A DNA stretch of 9,357 bases from Bacillota bacterium (GTDB lineage: Bacteria > Bacillota > Clostridia > Oscillospirales > Acutalibacteraceae), in assembly GCA_023391275.1 (NCBI GenBank), contig JAEWBE010000014.1:1-9357 (forward strand). Direction: 5' to 3'. The notes below the pieces were generated by a model. It was not told the DNA's origin. It made no database searches and saw only the letters and a program-made list of their open reading frames with translations. The translations under genes were made by a program, and so were the position numbers. Every line of letters starts with the position of its first letter. The stretch's first letter is position 1. This document shows, piece by piece, positions 1-7,418 of this stretch.

Positions 1-841
1 GACCAAAACATGGGATTACGATTTGATTGAGAAGCTGGGGATTAATTCTTCCATTTTCGGCGAGGTTTCGCTGCCAAAGACCCTGGTGGGAAGGCTGCTC
101 CCCGAAATTCGCGAGGAGATGGGGTTTGACTGTGAAGTGGTCCTTCCCGCTACCCATGACACCGGCTCGGCTGTTATGGCGGTTCCGGCAAACGACGGCA
201 TCTACCTCAGCTCCGGCACATGGTCGCTTATGGGCGTGGAGCGCATGGAGCCAAACTGCAGCGAACACAGCCGCAGCATGAATTTCACCAATGAGGGCGG
301 ATACGATTATCGATTCCGTTTTTTAAAAAATATCATGGGGTTATGGATTATTCAGTCCGCGCGCCGCGAACTGGAGAAAAAGTACAGCTTTGACGAACTG
401 TGCGATATGGCGCGCCAGTCGGCACATTTTCTGTCGCGCATCGATGTAAACAACCCGTCGTTCCTGTCCCCCGCCAGCATGACACAGGCGATTAAGGACT
501 ACTGCGTAAAAACCGGTCAGCAGGCGCCGGAAAGCATCGGCGAGCTTTTCGCCTGCATCTACCACAGTCTGGCAAAAAGCTACGGCGATACCGTAAGCGA
601 AATTGAAGCGATTACAGGCAATCAGTATCCCACCATCCATATTGTCGGCGGCGGCGCCAAGGACGACTACCTTGACTCCCTGACCGCGCAATACACACGC
701 AAAACAGTCATGGCAGGACCAATCGAGGCTACCGCAATCGGCAACCTCCTTGCGCAGATGCTCCGGGACGGCGTGTTTGCAAGCCTGACCGAGGCGCGGG
801 CCGCAATCGCCCAATCCTTTGAAATCAAAGAATTCAATTAG
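1..841 (+). CDS. rhaB: Rhamnulokinase, C-terminal part (5' end outside window)
   Basis: FGGY-family sugar kinase that phosphorylates L-rhamnulose to L-rhamnulose 1-phosphate with ATP in the cytoplasm. The reading frame is open from position 2 to the TAG at 839-841, giving 279 visible residues. The codon at 23 is an internal Leu (TTG), not a start, because the upstream residues TKTWDYD continue the family alignment. Visible motifs: THDTGSAVMAVPA (residues 51-63 of the fragment), whose Asp53 corresponds to the proposed catalytic base of E. coli RhaB; SSGTWSLMG (70-78); the nucleotide-binding GGGAKDDYL (216-224); and GPIEATAIGN (239-248), typical of RhaB rather than xylulokinase or glycerol kinase. 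Judged against a usual length of about 460-490 residues, some 185 N-terminal residues lie outside the window. It is followed 37 nt later by rhaA on the same strand, so the two are probably cotranscribed. Confidence 0.95.
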   Translation, partial: TKTWDYDLIEKLGINSSIFGEVSLPKTLVGRLLPEIREEMGFDCEVVLPATHDTGSAVMAVPANDGIYLSSGTWSLMGVERMEPNCSEHSRSMNFTNEGGYDYRFRFLKNIMGLWIIQSARRELEKKYSFDELCDMARQSAHFLSRIDVNNPSFLSPASMTQAIKDYCVKTGQQAPESIGELFACIYHSLAKSYGDTVSEIEAITGNQYPTIHIVGGGAKDDYLDSLTAQYTRKTVMAGPIEATAIGNLLAQMLRDGVFASLTEARAAIAQSFEIKEFN

Positions 842-863
842 CCGGGACTACTAAATTAACGAT

Positions 864-873
864 AAAGGAGAGG
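864..873 (+). promoter_or_regulatory. Ribosome binding site of rhaA
   Basis: AAAGGAGAGG lies with its AGGAG core 8 nt before the ATG at 879. It sits in the 37-nt rhaB-rhaA gap, supports the chosen rhaA start, and implies independent translation initiation on a shared rhaBA mRNA. Confidence 0.85.
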
Positions 874-878
874 TTATT

Positions 879-2129
879 ATGGTAAAAGAAAGGTATTTGG
901 AAGCAAAAGAGGCTTACTCGAAATTCGGTATTGACACCGACGAGGTAATTCAGAAGCTTTCCAAAACAAAAATTTCCATTCACTGCTGGCAGGGTGACGA
1001 TGTAAACGGATTTGAAAACTTTGGAGGGACTTCCGGCGGGATCGCCGCAACAGGGAACTATCCGGGAAAAGCGCGCAGCCCGGAAGAGTTAATGGCCGAT
1101 TTGGACAAGGCGCTCAGCCTGATTCCCGGCAAGCAGAAAATTAATCTGCATGCGATTTATGCGATTACCAACGGGGAAAAAGTAGAGCGCAGCGACCTGA
1201 AGCCGGAGCATTTCGCCAAATGGGTGGAATTTGCAAAGGAGCGCGGCCTGGGTTTGGATTTTAACCCGACCCTGTTTTCTCACCCCATGATGAAGGACGG
1301 CCTTACCCTGTCCCATCCCGACCCGGAAGTCAGGAAATACTGGATTAAGCATTGCCAGTCCTGCCGCAAAATTGCGGAGTATTTCGGCAAGGAGCTCGGC
1401 CAGCCCTGCCTTAACAACATCTGGATTCCGGACGGTTTAAAAGATGTTCCGGCTGACCGCCTTGGCCCCCGCATGCGCTTAAAAGAATCTCTGGATGAAA
1501 TTTTCTCCCAGCAGGTTGACAAGCGCTATGTAATCGACAGCGTGGAATCCAAGGTATTCGGTATTGGCCTGGAGTCCTACACTGTGGGTTCCCACGAGTT
1601 TTATCTGAATTACGCGGCAAAGAACAATGTGCTCTGCCTGCTGGATAACGGCCATTTCCACCCGACGGAGGTTGTATCCGACAAGATTTCCTCCATGCTG
1701 CTGTTTGCGGACAAGGTTGCGCTGCATGTTACCCGCCCGGTACGCTGGGACAGCGACCATGTGGTTCTGTTCGATGATGAATTAAAGGAAATTGCAAAAG
1801 AGATTGTACGCAACGACGCGCTTGACCGCGTGCTGATCGGCCTTGACTTCTTCGACGCCAGCATCAACCGTATTTCCGCATGGGTTGTCGGTACAAGGAA
1901 CATGCAGAAGGCACTGCTTTTTGCAATGCTTCAGCCAAATGACAAACTGAAAGCGATGCAGGACAGCGCTGATTTCACCCAGTTGATGGTAATCAATGAG
2001 GAACTCAAGCTGTATCCTTTCGGTGACGTTTGGAATTATTTCTGCGAACTGAACAATGTTCCGCAGAAAGAAGAGTGGTTTGAAAGCGTAAAAAAATATG
2101 AGACTGATGTGCTTTCAAAGAGAAAATAA
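879..2129 (+). CDS. rhaA: L-rhamnose isomerase
   Basis: Cytoplasmic metal-dependent aldose-ketose isomerase converting L-rhamnose to L-rhamnulose (EC 5.3.1.14), the first committed step before RhaB. The 416 residues match the usual length of about 419. All metal ligands known for the E. coli enzyme are present with a constant offset of 11: Glu223 (VESK), Asp256 and His259 (LLDNGHFHP), His283 (ALHVTRP), Asp291 and Asp293 (RWDSDH), and Asp323 (GLDFFDASINR). The N-terminal IHCWQGDDVNGFE and GGIAATGNYPG segments are also characteristic. The start ATG has a good ribosome site 8 nt upstream. No rhamnulose-1-phosphate aldolase gene follows; transcription instead meets a strong terminator 14 nt after the stop. 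This is the true rhamnose isomerase of the locus, so the isomerase-like gene at 7419-8921 probably has another job or acts as a supplement. Confidence 0.98.
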   Translation: MVKERYLEAKEAYSKFGIDTDEVIQKLSKTKISIHCWQGDDVNGFENFGGTSGGIAATGNYPGKARSPEELMADLDKALSLIPGKQKINLHAIYAITNGEKVERSDLKPEHFAKWVEFAKERGLGLDFNPTLFSHPMMKDGLTLSHPDPEVRKYWIKHCQSCRKIAEYFGKELGQPCLNNIWIPDGLKDVPADRLGPRMRLKESLDEIFSQQVDKRYVIDSVESKVFGIGLESYTVGSHEFYLNYAAKNNVLCLLDNGHFHPTEVVSDKISSMLLFADKVALHVTRPVRWDSDHVVLFDDELKEIAKEIVRNDALDRVLIGLDFFDASINRISAWVVGTRNMQKALLFAMLQPNDKLKAMQDSADFTQLMVINEELKLYPFGDVWNYFCELNNVPQKEEWFESVKKYETDVLSKRK

Positions 2130-2142
2130 AATATTATATGCA

Positions 2143-2173
2143 GGGAGCCGCTGTTCGCAGCGGCTCCCTTTTT
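2143..2173 (+). terminator. Intrinsic terminator of rhaBA
   Basis: A perfect 11-bp GC-rich stem (2143-2153 with 2158-2168) closes on a TTCG tetraloop and is followed directly by five T residues. It starts 14 nt after the rhaA stop, so it ends the rhaBA transcript. Confidence 0.93.
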
Positions 2174-2194
2174 GCACCGATCTTTATTAAGCAG

Positions 2195-2236
2195 CAAAAA
2201 TCCGCCCCGTTCTGTCGGTTGAACAGAGCGGGGCGG
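2195..2236 (-). terminator. Intrinsic terminator of the rhamnose transport operon
   Basis: A long inverted repeat (2202-2215 with 2223-2236, loop of 7) is followed on the minus strand by a run of five U (2201-2197 region). One position pairs as G-T on the plus strand and is an A-C mismatch on the minus strand; the remaining stem is still strong and GC-rich at its base. It lies 27 nt beyond the stop of the binding-protein gene. The plus-strand side also has a TTTT tract (2240-2243), after a short CGC spacer, so it may back up the rhaBA terminator. Confidence 0.82.
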
Positions 2237-2263
2237 CGCTTTTGAACAGAAATTTATTTCAAA

Positions 2264-3358
2264 TTAATATACTGTCTTCCACTCGCCAATATTGGCCTTA
2301 TCGAATTTGAACGGTTCGCCGAGCAGGACTTCGGTTCCGCCGTCGCCCGCCTGAGTTACCTTTTTTTCACCCAGGTCGCCGGCTGTGAAGGTATCGCCTA
2401 CTTTGCCGGTGATCTTCCCCTGAATGATGTTGTCCAGCGTGTAGGCGGCAAGAGAGCCCACATAGATTGGGTTCCACAGATACATATAGGGGCATACCCC
2501 TTTTTCAATGTAATCTGCCATTTCGGAAGGAAGGCCAAGGCCCGTAATCTTAATTTTGTCGCTCAGGTTCTTATCAACAACAACCTTGGAAGCAGCGGCA
2601 ATACCAACGGTAGTCGGGGAAACGATGCATTTCAGATTCGGGTAGGACTTAATCAGTCCTTCGGTTTCGGTTGTGGACTTGTCGCGCAGATCGTCGCCGT
2701 AAGCGATTTTTACCAGCTTCATGTTCTTGTATTTGCTGTCTTTCAGCGTTGTCTGCATCTGGGCGATCCAGGCATTCTGATTGGCAGCCTGGCTGGTGGC
2801 GGAAAGAATTGCAAACTCGCCTGAACCGCCCATCATGTCATAGGCAGCCTCTACCAGTGTTTTGCCGATTGCGACCGGGTCGGCCTGGTTCACGTGGGTT
2901 TCACGGCTGTCCTTGTTTACGCTGGAATCCAAAGAGATTACATGGATGCCTTTTCCCATTGCCTTGGTCAGAACAGGCTGCAGCGCGTCAACGTCGTTAC
3001 CTGCAATTGCAATGCCGTCGACCTTCTGTGCAATCAGCTCTTCTACCATGGAAATCTGCGCCTCGGCGGTCGGCTGGTCCGGAGCCTTTACAATTGCCTG
3101 TGCGCCCAGCTTTTTAACAGTATCCTGAAAGCCCTGCGACTCTTTTTCATTATATGGGTTGCCGGTGTTCTTCACGACAATTGCATATTTCTTACCGGCT
3201 GAACTTCCACCGCCTGCCGCCTGACTTGCAGCGGATGCAGCGCCGGAAGCCGCACCCGAAACTGCGGAGGATGTGGTGCCTGCTTTGCCGCACGCGGTAA
3301 ATAATACGGAAATAGCCATTGCTGCGCAAAAAACGCGTGCTAAGGGTTTTCTTCTCAT
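2264..3358 (-). CDS. rhaS: Rhamnose ABC transporter, lipoprotein substrate-binding protein
   Basis: Extracellular membrane-anchored sugar receptor that delivers rhamnose to the RhaP/RhaQ permeases. I place the start at ATG 3358 (364 residues), not at the upstream in-frame ATG 3379: the DNA between them contains AAGGAG 9 nt before 3358, while nothing resembling a ribosome site precedes 3379. From this start the protein has a basic n-region (MRRK), a hydrophobic core and a lipobox-like LFTAC, with Cys23 as the probable lipidation site. An Ala/Ser/Gly-rich linker (about 24-56) leads into a Peripla_BP_4 type fold. The motifs GLGLPSEM (273-280) and CPYMYLWNP (289-297) are typical of RhaS-type and AI-2-type binding proteins. 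It is the last gene of the operon, 87 nt after rhaQ, with a small hairpin between that may set its expression. Fine substrate preference cannot be proven from sequence, but the neighbourhood argues for rhamnose. It is not the E. coli AraC-type RhaS. Confidence 0.93.
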   Translation of the reverse strand: MRRKPLARVFCAAMAISVLFTACGKAGTTSSAVSGAASGAASAASQAAGGGSSAGKKYAIVVKNTGNPYNEKESQGFQDTVKKLGAQAIVKAPDQPTAEAQISMVEELIAQKVDGIAIAGNDVDALQPVLTKAMGKGIHVISLDSSVNKDSRETHVNQADPVAIGKTLVEAAYDMMGGSGEFAILSATSQAANQNAWIAQMQTTLKDSKYKNMKLVKIAYGDDLRDKSTTETEGLIKSYPNLKCIVSPTTVGIAAASKVVVDKNLSDKIKITGLGLPSEMADYIEKGVCPYMYLWNPIYVGSLAAYTLDNIIQGKITGKVGDTFTAGDLGEKKVTQAGDGGTEVLLGEPFKFDKANIGEWKTVY

Positions 3359-3367
3359 AATAAGCTT

Positions 3368-3373
3368 CTCCTT
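3368..3373 (-). promoter_or_regulatory. Ribosome binding site deciding the rhaS start
   Basis: AAGGAG on the minus strand lies 9 nt upstream of the ATG at 3358. It falls inside the N-terminal extension that a start at 3379 would create, so the downstream ATG is favoured. Confidence 0.8.
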
Positions 3374-3412
3374 TTTCATATTCTTTTTAATTAATATTCT
3401 AAGATTTTTATC

Positions 3413-3430
3413 AAAAAGTCTTTCGACTTT
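3413..3430 (-). terminator. Small GAAA-loop hairpin with U tract between rhaQ and rhaS
   Basis: On the minus strand AAAGTC (3430-3425), loop GAAA and GACTTT (3420-3415) form a 6-bp stem whose 3' arm runs into five T residues. It begins 15 nt after the rhaQ stop. The stem is AT-rich and short, so it would be a leaky attenuator at best. It could instead be a processing or stability element that raises binding-protein mRNA relative to the permeases, a common arrangement in ABC operons. Which of these applies is inference. Confidence 0.4.
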
Positions 3431-3445
3431 ATGAACGAACAGTTG

Positions 3446-4444
3446 TCATGTTCCTTTTTGAATCGGCCTCTTTTTTCCGCCCGGTTTAAAGTTGGAAGCC
3501 AGAACGGAACCAATCAGCAGCAGACCGACAACAATCAGGATAATTTGGGCAGATACGTTGATGATTCCAAGGCCATAGCGCAAAAATCCGATTACAAAAG
3601 CCGCGATAATCGCGCCGATCATATTGCCCTTGCCGCCCGAGGTGCTGAACCCGCCAAGTACCGCCATCGCGATGACTTCAAGTTCATAGCCGGTCGCCAC
3701 GTTCGGCCTTGTACTGCCCATTCGGGAAGTGAGGAATATTGCGGTAACCCCGGCCATAAAGCCAAGCATGGTGTAAACGAGTATTTTATTGCGGCTGGTC
3801 TTTACCCCGGAATACTGGCAGGTTCTCAGGTTGTTGCCCATACCGTAAAGCTGGCGGCCAAAAGATGTTTTATGCAGCAAAACCCCAAACAGGACTGCAA
3901 ATACAATAAATACGAGCATCATCAGCGGAATCGGCCCCACATAACCCCACCCGAGGTAATTAAACCATTTTGGAAAACCGCCGGATGCCTGATCTTTCAA
4001 AATAATCAACGCAATGCCGCGGTACATTGTCATGGTGGCAAGCGTAACAATCATGGAGGGCAGTTCCCGGAATTTTGCAAGGATCAGACCGTTGATCAGC
4101 CCGGCGACAGTGCCCACCAGCAGGCACAGCACCATGGCCATCGGCATGGGCAGCCCCGCGTTGTAGCTGACCGCCATCAGCACGGAAGACAGCGCGACCG
4201 TGGAAGCCACCGAAATATCGATCTCGCCAAGCAGCAGGACGAACGCCATGGGCATAACCATAAAGGCTTTATCCAGGAAGCTTGTCGGCGCGTCCGTGAA
4301 GGTATCCACCTGCAGGTAATACGGCGACATTCCGGCGTTAAAAACATTAATAAGGATAAAGAGCACCACTAAAAGCCATTCCCATTGAAGGAAGAAAGTG
4401 CGCGCACTGAATACTCTGGTGCCTTCGATTTTTCTTGTTTCCAT
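3446..4444 (-). CDS. rhaQ: Rhamnose ABC transporter permease (RhaQ-like)
   Basis: Integral membrane permease of the ribose/xylose/rhamnose class (BPD_transp_2, CUT2 family), 332 residues with about nine or ten hydrophobic segments. The family signature GEIDISVAS (73-81) follows the second hydrophobic region, and GGFSTSGGKG (264-273) matches the cytoplasmic ATPase-contact loop of RbsC-type permeases. The opening NAGMSPYYLQVDTFTDAP resembles RhaQ of rhizobial rhamnose transporters more than RhaP. The start ATG is only 3 nt after the rhaP stop, and its ribosome site AAGGAGGA (4463-4456) lies inside the last rhaP codons, so the two permeases are translationally linked, as expected for partners in a heterodimer. 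Confidence 0.92.
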   Translation of the reverse strand: METRKIEGTRVFSARTFFLQWEWLLVVLFILINVFNAGMSPYYLQVDTFTDAPTSFLDKAFMVMPMAFVLLLGEIDISVASTVALSSVLMAVSYNAGLPMPMAMVLCLLVGTVAGLINGLILAKFRELPSMIVTLATMTMYRGIALIILKDQASGGFPKWFNYLGWGYVGPIPLMMLVFIVFAVLFGVLLHKTSFGRQLYGMGNNLRTCQYSGVKTSRNKILVYTMLGFMAGVTAIFLTSRMGSTRPNVATGYELEVIAMAVLGGFSTSGGKGNMIGAIIAAFVIGFLRYGLGIINVSAQIILIVVGLLLIGSVLASNFKPGGKKRPIQKGT

Positions 4445-4447
4445 AAT

Positions 4448-5446
4448 CTATATTTTCCTCCTTCTCAGGTTTGCCTGGTCGGCTCTTCGCTTCACCAATA
4501 CATTCATGATGATTGCGAACAGAATCACCGCGCCCTGAATAAAATTCTGCCAGAAGGTCGAAACGTTGATTAACGGAAGTGCGTTGTTTAAAATACCCAG
4601 AAGCAGGGTGCCCAGAAGCAGGCCGGAAATTTTTCCGCTGCCGCCCGATACGCTGACTCCGCCAAGCACACACGCCGCGATTACATTCATTTCGTAGCCC
4701 GAAGCAGTATCGCCCTGAGCCGAAGCAAATTTGCTGACCCAAAGTACACCGGCAAATCCGGAGATGATCCCCATCAGCGCGTAGGTGAGCCACAGAATTT
4801 TTGTTTTGTTAATTCCTGTGATTTCCGCTGAAACAGGATTGGAACCGACTGCGTAAATATAGCGGCCGGTACGAGTGTAACTGATAAAATAATAAAAGAC
4901 AACAAAAATGATGATTGCCATAATAATCAGGATATTGATGCCCAGAACCCTGGTTGTTCCGATCGCCTTGAAATTGTCGGGCATCTGATAGGCGCTGATC
5001 CATTTGCCGCCGCTGACAATATAGGTGAGCCCCCTGAAAACATTCATCATGCCCAGCGTGGCAATAATCGGAAGAATGTGGCACTTTGCAACAAAGAATC
5101 CGTTAATAACACCGGCTGCCAAACCGACTCCGCAGCCAATCAGAACACACACGACCGGATTCAGGCCCGGCATGCGCGACACAGCTATGGCCGCAGTCAT
5201 ACCGCCCAGCGCCAGCACGGCGCCGATGGAAAGATCAATGCCCCCCGTCAGCAGAACCATCATCATACCGACTGCCAGAATTCCCAGAATCGCGGTATTG
5301 GTCAACAGGTCCATAAAGTTTTCAATCGTTAAATAGCTCGGGTTACGAACCTGAATAATAATTGAAATGATAATGATAAAAAGAAGCAGCCCAACTTCCC
5401 GGAATGCTGCGGGGTTCCGCGATTTCTTATTTTCCGTATTATTCAA
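4448..5446 (-). CDS. rhaP: Rhamnose ABC transporter permease (RhaP-like), TTG start
   Basis: Second CUT2-type membrane permease, 332 residues, pairing with RhaQ. Visible features: a hydrophobic segment from about residue 18, the GGIDLSIG signature (68-75), GRYIYAVGSNPVSAEITGI (194-212), which is conserved in RbsC-like proteins, and LGGVSVSGGSGK (261-272), the probable ATPase-docking loop. The start is TTG at 5446, preceded by GAGGTGA (5459-5453) with 6 nt spacing; no in-frame ATG lies near that site. The ribosome site overlaps the TAG stop of the ATPase gene (5461-5459), so initiation may depend on terminating ribosomes. The C-terminus is basic (RRRKI) and cytoplasmic. Confidence 0.92.
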   Translation of the reverse strand: MNNTENKKSRNPAAFREVGLLLFIIIISIIIQVRNPSYLTIENFMDLLTNTAILGILAVGMMMVLLTGGIDLSIGAVLALGGMTAAIAVSRMPGLNPVVCVLIGCGVGLAAGVINGFFVAKCHILPIIATLGMMNVFRGLTYIVSGGKWISAYQMPDNFKAIGTTRVLGINILIIMAIIIFVVFYYFISYTRTGRYIYAVGSNPVSAEITGINKTKILWLTYALMGIISGFAGVLWVSKFASAQGDTASGYEMNVIAACVLGGVSVSGGSGKISGLLLGTLLLGILNNALPLINVSTFWQNFIQGAVILFAIIMNVLVKRRADQANLRRRKI

Positions 5447-5458
5447 TGTTTCTCACCT

Positions 5459-6964
5459 CTAATTCTGATTCGTCTCAACGAGCATCGACGCGTGAAGAAT
5501 GTCTTCCTGCGTTACGGTCGGGGTAGCCATCGTAGCTGTTACACGGCCGTCCTTCATGACAACGATTGTATCGCTCATACCCAAAACCTCGGGCATTTCC
5601 GAAGAGATCATGATGATTCCATATCCCTGCTCCGCAAGCGTGCCGATAATTTCATAAATTGCCGCTTTCGCGCCCACATCCACGCCCTTGGTCGGTTCGT
5701 CCAGAATAATCACTTTCAAATCAGAGGTTAACATTTTGGCAACCACTATTTTTTGCTGATTGCCGCCGGAAAGAGACTCCGCGCTTGTAAATATGCTCGG
5801 AGTTTTAATCCCAAGTTTTTCGGACAGTTCCTTGGACTCCCAATTTTCTTTCTTTACGTCGAAAAAACCGCCCGACACATATTTTTTCAGGTTAAGCAGC
5901 GTAATATTTTTTGAAATTTCCCAGTTCAGCACAAGCCCCTGCTTCTGGCGGTCCTCGGGAAGAAGGCCGATGCCGGCCCGGATAGCCTCCGACGGATGAT
6001 GAACGTGAATTTCCTGTCCATCCAGAAACACCTTGCCGGAATCAATCGGGGAAATTCCGAAAATTGCCTCGCAGACTTCCGTTCGCCCCGCGCCCACCAG
6101 ACCGGTCAGGGCTAAAATTTCACCTTTGTGCACGATAAAGGAAACATCGGCGAAATGGCCTGTCTGCGACAATTTTTCCACACGGAGCACTTCGTCGCCG
6201 ATTGGTATTTCTTTTTTCGGAAAAAGCTGATTGATTTCGCGACCCACCATCGCCACAATTAATTCTTCATTTGAAAGTTTATCCACATCCCATGTTCCGA
6301 TATACTGTGAATCACGGAAAACGGTAACGGAGCTTGCCAGCCGATACATATCTTCCAGTCTGTGGGAAATGAAGATAATCGCCACGCCGCTGTCCCTCAG
6401 CTTGAGCGCAATCTTATACAGTTCCTCGCATTCCCTGTTGCTCAGGGCGGCTGTCGGTTCATCCATAATCAGGACACGTGCATTGGTGGAAAGTGCCTTC
6501 GCAATTTCAACCATCTGCTGCTGTGCAACGGAAAGTGCATCCATCCTTGTTTTTGCATCGAATGACGCGCCCAGTTCATCCAGAAGCTTCTGTGCTTCCT
6601 CGTTCATCTGCTTCCATAAAAGACGTTTTGTTCCCGAATCCACCTTTTCATGGCCCAAAAAAATATTTTCCGTTACGCTCAGATCCGGATAACCCGTGAT
6701 GTGCTGATAAATCGCCGCGATTCCCAGGGCCTGTGCTTCCTTAGTATTTTTGAATTCCACTTTTTGGCCCTCGAAATAAATTTCCCCTTCCTCCGGTTTA
6801 TGGACTCCGGTGATTACCTTGATAAAAGTGGATTTTCCCGCGCCGTTTTCACCCATCAGCGCATGAATTTCACCCGGCTTCAGTTGAAAATGCACATTGT
6901 CCAACGCCTTGACGCCCGGAAAGTATTTGCTGATTCCCTTCAGTTCCAGAATGTATTCGGCCAT
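5459..6964 (-). CDS. rhaT: Rhamnose ABC transporter, double ATP-binding protein
   Basis: Cytoplasmic energy-coupling subunit with two fused ABC domains, 501 residues from the chosen ATG at 6964. A GTG two codons upstream (6970) is in frame but lies within the ribosome site GAGAGGTG (6977-6970), so it cannot be used with that site. Domain 1: Walker A GENGAGKST (38-46), Q-loop IYQH (Gln87), signature LSVAQQQ (144-150), Walker B VLIMDEP with Glu169, and H-loop His201. Domain 2: degenerate Walker A GLVGAGRTE (288-296, Lys missing), intact signature LSGGNQQK (398-405), Walker B VIILDEPT (418-425), and Ser in place of the H-loop His. This one-functional-site pattern is normal for CUT2 sugar ATPases (RbsA, XylG, RhaT). 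It sits between rhaM (63-nt gap) and rhaP (12-nt gap). The name follows the ABC transporter usage, not the E. coli RhaT symporter. Confidence 0.94.
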   Translation of the reverse strand: MAEYILELKGISKYFPGVKALDNVHFQLKPGEIHALMGENGAGKSTFIKVITGVHKPEEGEIYFEGQKVEFKNTKEAQALGIAAIYQHITGYPDLSVTENIFLGHEKVDSGTKRLLWKQMNEEAQKLLDELGASFDAKTRMDALSVAQQQMVEIAKALSTNARVLIMDEPTAALSNRECEELYKIALKLRDSGVAIIFISHRLEDMYRLASSVTVFRDSQYIGTWDVDKLSNEELIVAMVGREINQLFPKKEIPIGDEVLRVEKLSQTGHFADVSFIVHKGEILALTGLVGAGRTEVCEAIFGISPIDSGKVFLDGQEIHVHHPSEAIRAGIGLLPEDRQKQGLVLNWEISKNITLLNLKKYVSGGFFDVKKENWESKELSEKLGIKTPSIFTSAESLSGGNQQKIVVAKMLTSDLKVIILDEPTKGVDVGAKAAIYEIIGTLAEQGYGIIMISSEMPEVLGMSDTIVVMKDGRVTATMATPTVTQEDILHASMLVETNQN

Positions 6965-7027
6965 ATTCACACCTCTCGCTTTTCCAAATTAAGGTCTCCA
7001 AAGAATTTACAGTTGGTTTTGGGCTGC

Positions 7028-7357
7028 CTATTGCAAATAAAAAACTTCTTTTAAGTATTGTACCGGAACCTCCTGCCCCAGGTCGAAAGAACCTTCCACC
7101 ATTTTGGAAGTTATTGCATTCCAGCGCTGACAGATTTCACTGTTTGCCAGATAAGCAAACGCTTTGCCGGCGGCCTCTTCGCCGTCGCACTCAAAAACAT
7201 AAAAAAACTGATTCCCATTCTGAAAGATAGAATAATTTCTGATTCCCGCTTTTGAATGCTCTTCCATCATGTCTTCCCATGGATTAAGGTGCATCTGAAC
7301 GTATTCATCCAAATATTTCTTTTTCACATTCCAGGTCCATGCAAATCTTTTGCTCAT
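7028..7357 (-). CDS. rhaM: L-rhamnose mutarotase
   Basis: Small cytoplasmic enzyme (109 residues, the family is about 104) that interconverts alpha- and beta-L-rhamnose, supplying the anomer used by rhamnose isomerase. It is a ferredoxin-like dimeric fold of the YiiL/RhaU family. Recognisable elements are the catalytic His23 in MHLNPWEDM, Tyr42 in RNYSIF, the ICQRW segment (75-79) and the C-terminal EVFYLQ, close to the canonical EVFYLP ending. As I recall the E. coli sequence, a second Trp follows that CQRW; here the position is Asn80. The start ATG is preceded by GAGGAG at good spacing. A 61-nt gap separates it from the upstream isomerase-like gene. Its presence in a transport operon together with the ABC genes is typical of rhamnose loci and supports the substrate assignment of the transporter. 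Confidence 0.94.
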   Translation of the reverse strand: MSKRFAWTWNVKKKYLDEYVQMHLNPWEDMMEEHSKAGIRNYSIFQNGNQFFYVFECDGEEAAGKAFAYLANSEICQRWNAITSKMVEGSFDLGQEVPVQYLKEVFYLQ

Positions 7358-7418
7358 ACAAACTCCTCTTTTCAGTTCTTATAGCAGAACATTCATATTG
7401 TTTCAATGGCCGCCCAAA

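Noticed and set aside
23..25. TTG at 23 as the start of the kinase gene
   Set aside because: The frame is open to the left edge and the residues before it (TKTWDYD) fit the rhamnulokinase family, so the gene is truncated by the window.
3431..4372. Long plus-strand open frame of 313 codons opposite the permease gene
   Set aside because: It is the antisense shadow of rhaQ: very rich in His, Gln, Asn and Arg, with no ribosome site, while the minus-strand frame is a clear permease.
5459..6970. Degenerate second Walker A and missing H-loop His in the ATPase as signs of damage
   Set aside because: These substitutions are the normal state of the second domain in RbsA/XylG/RhaT-type double ATPases.
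7375..7390. GTTCT/AGAAC inverted repeat between the isomerase-like gene and rhaM
   Set aside because: Only 5 bp, AT-rich loop, no U tract; too weak to call a terminator or operator.
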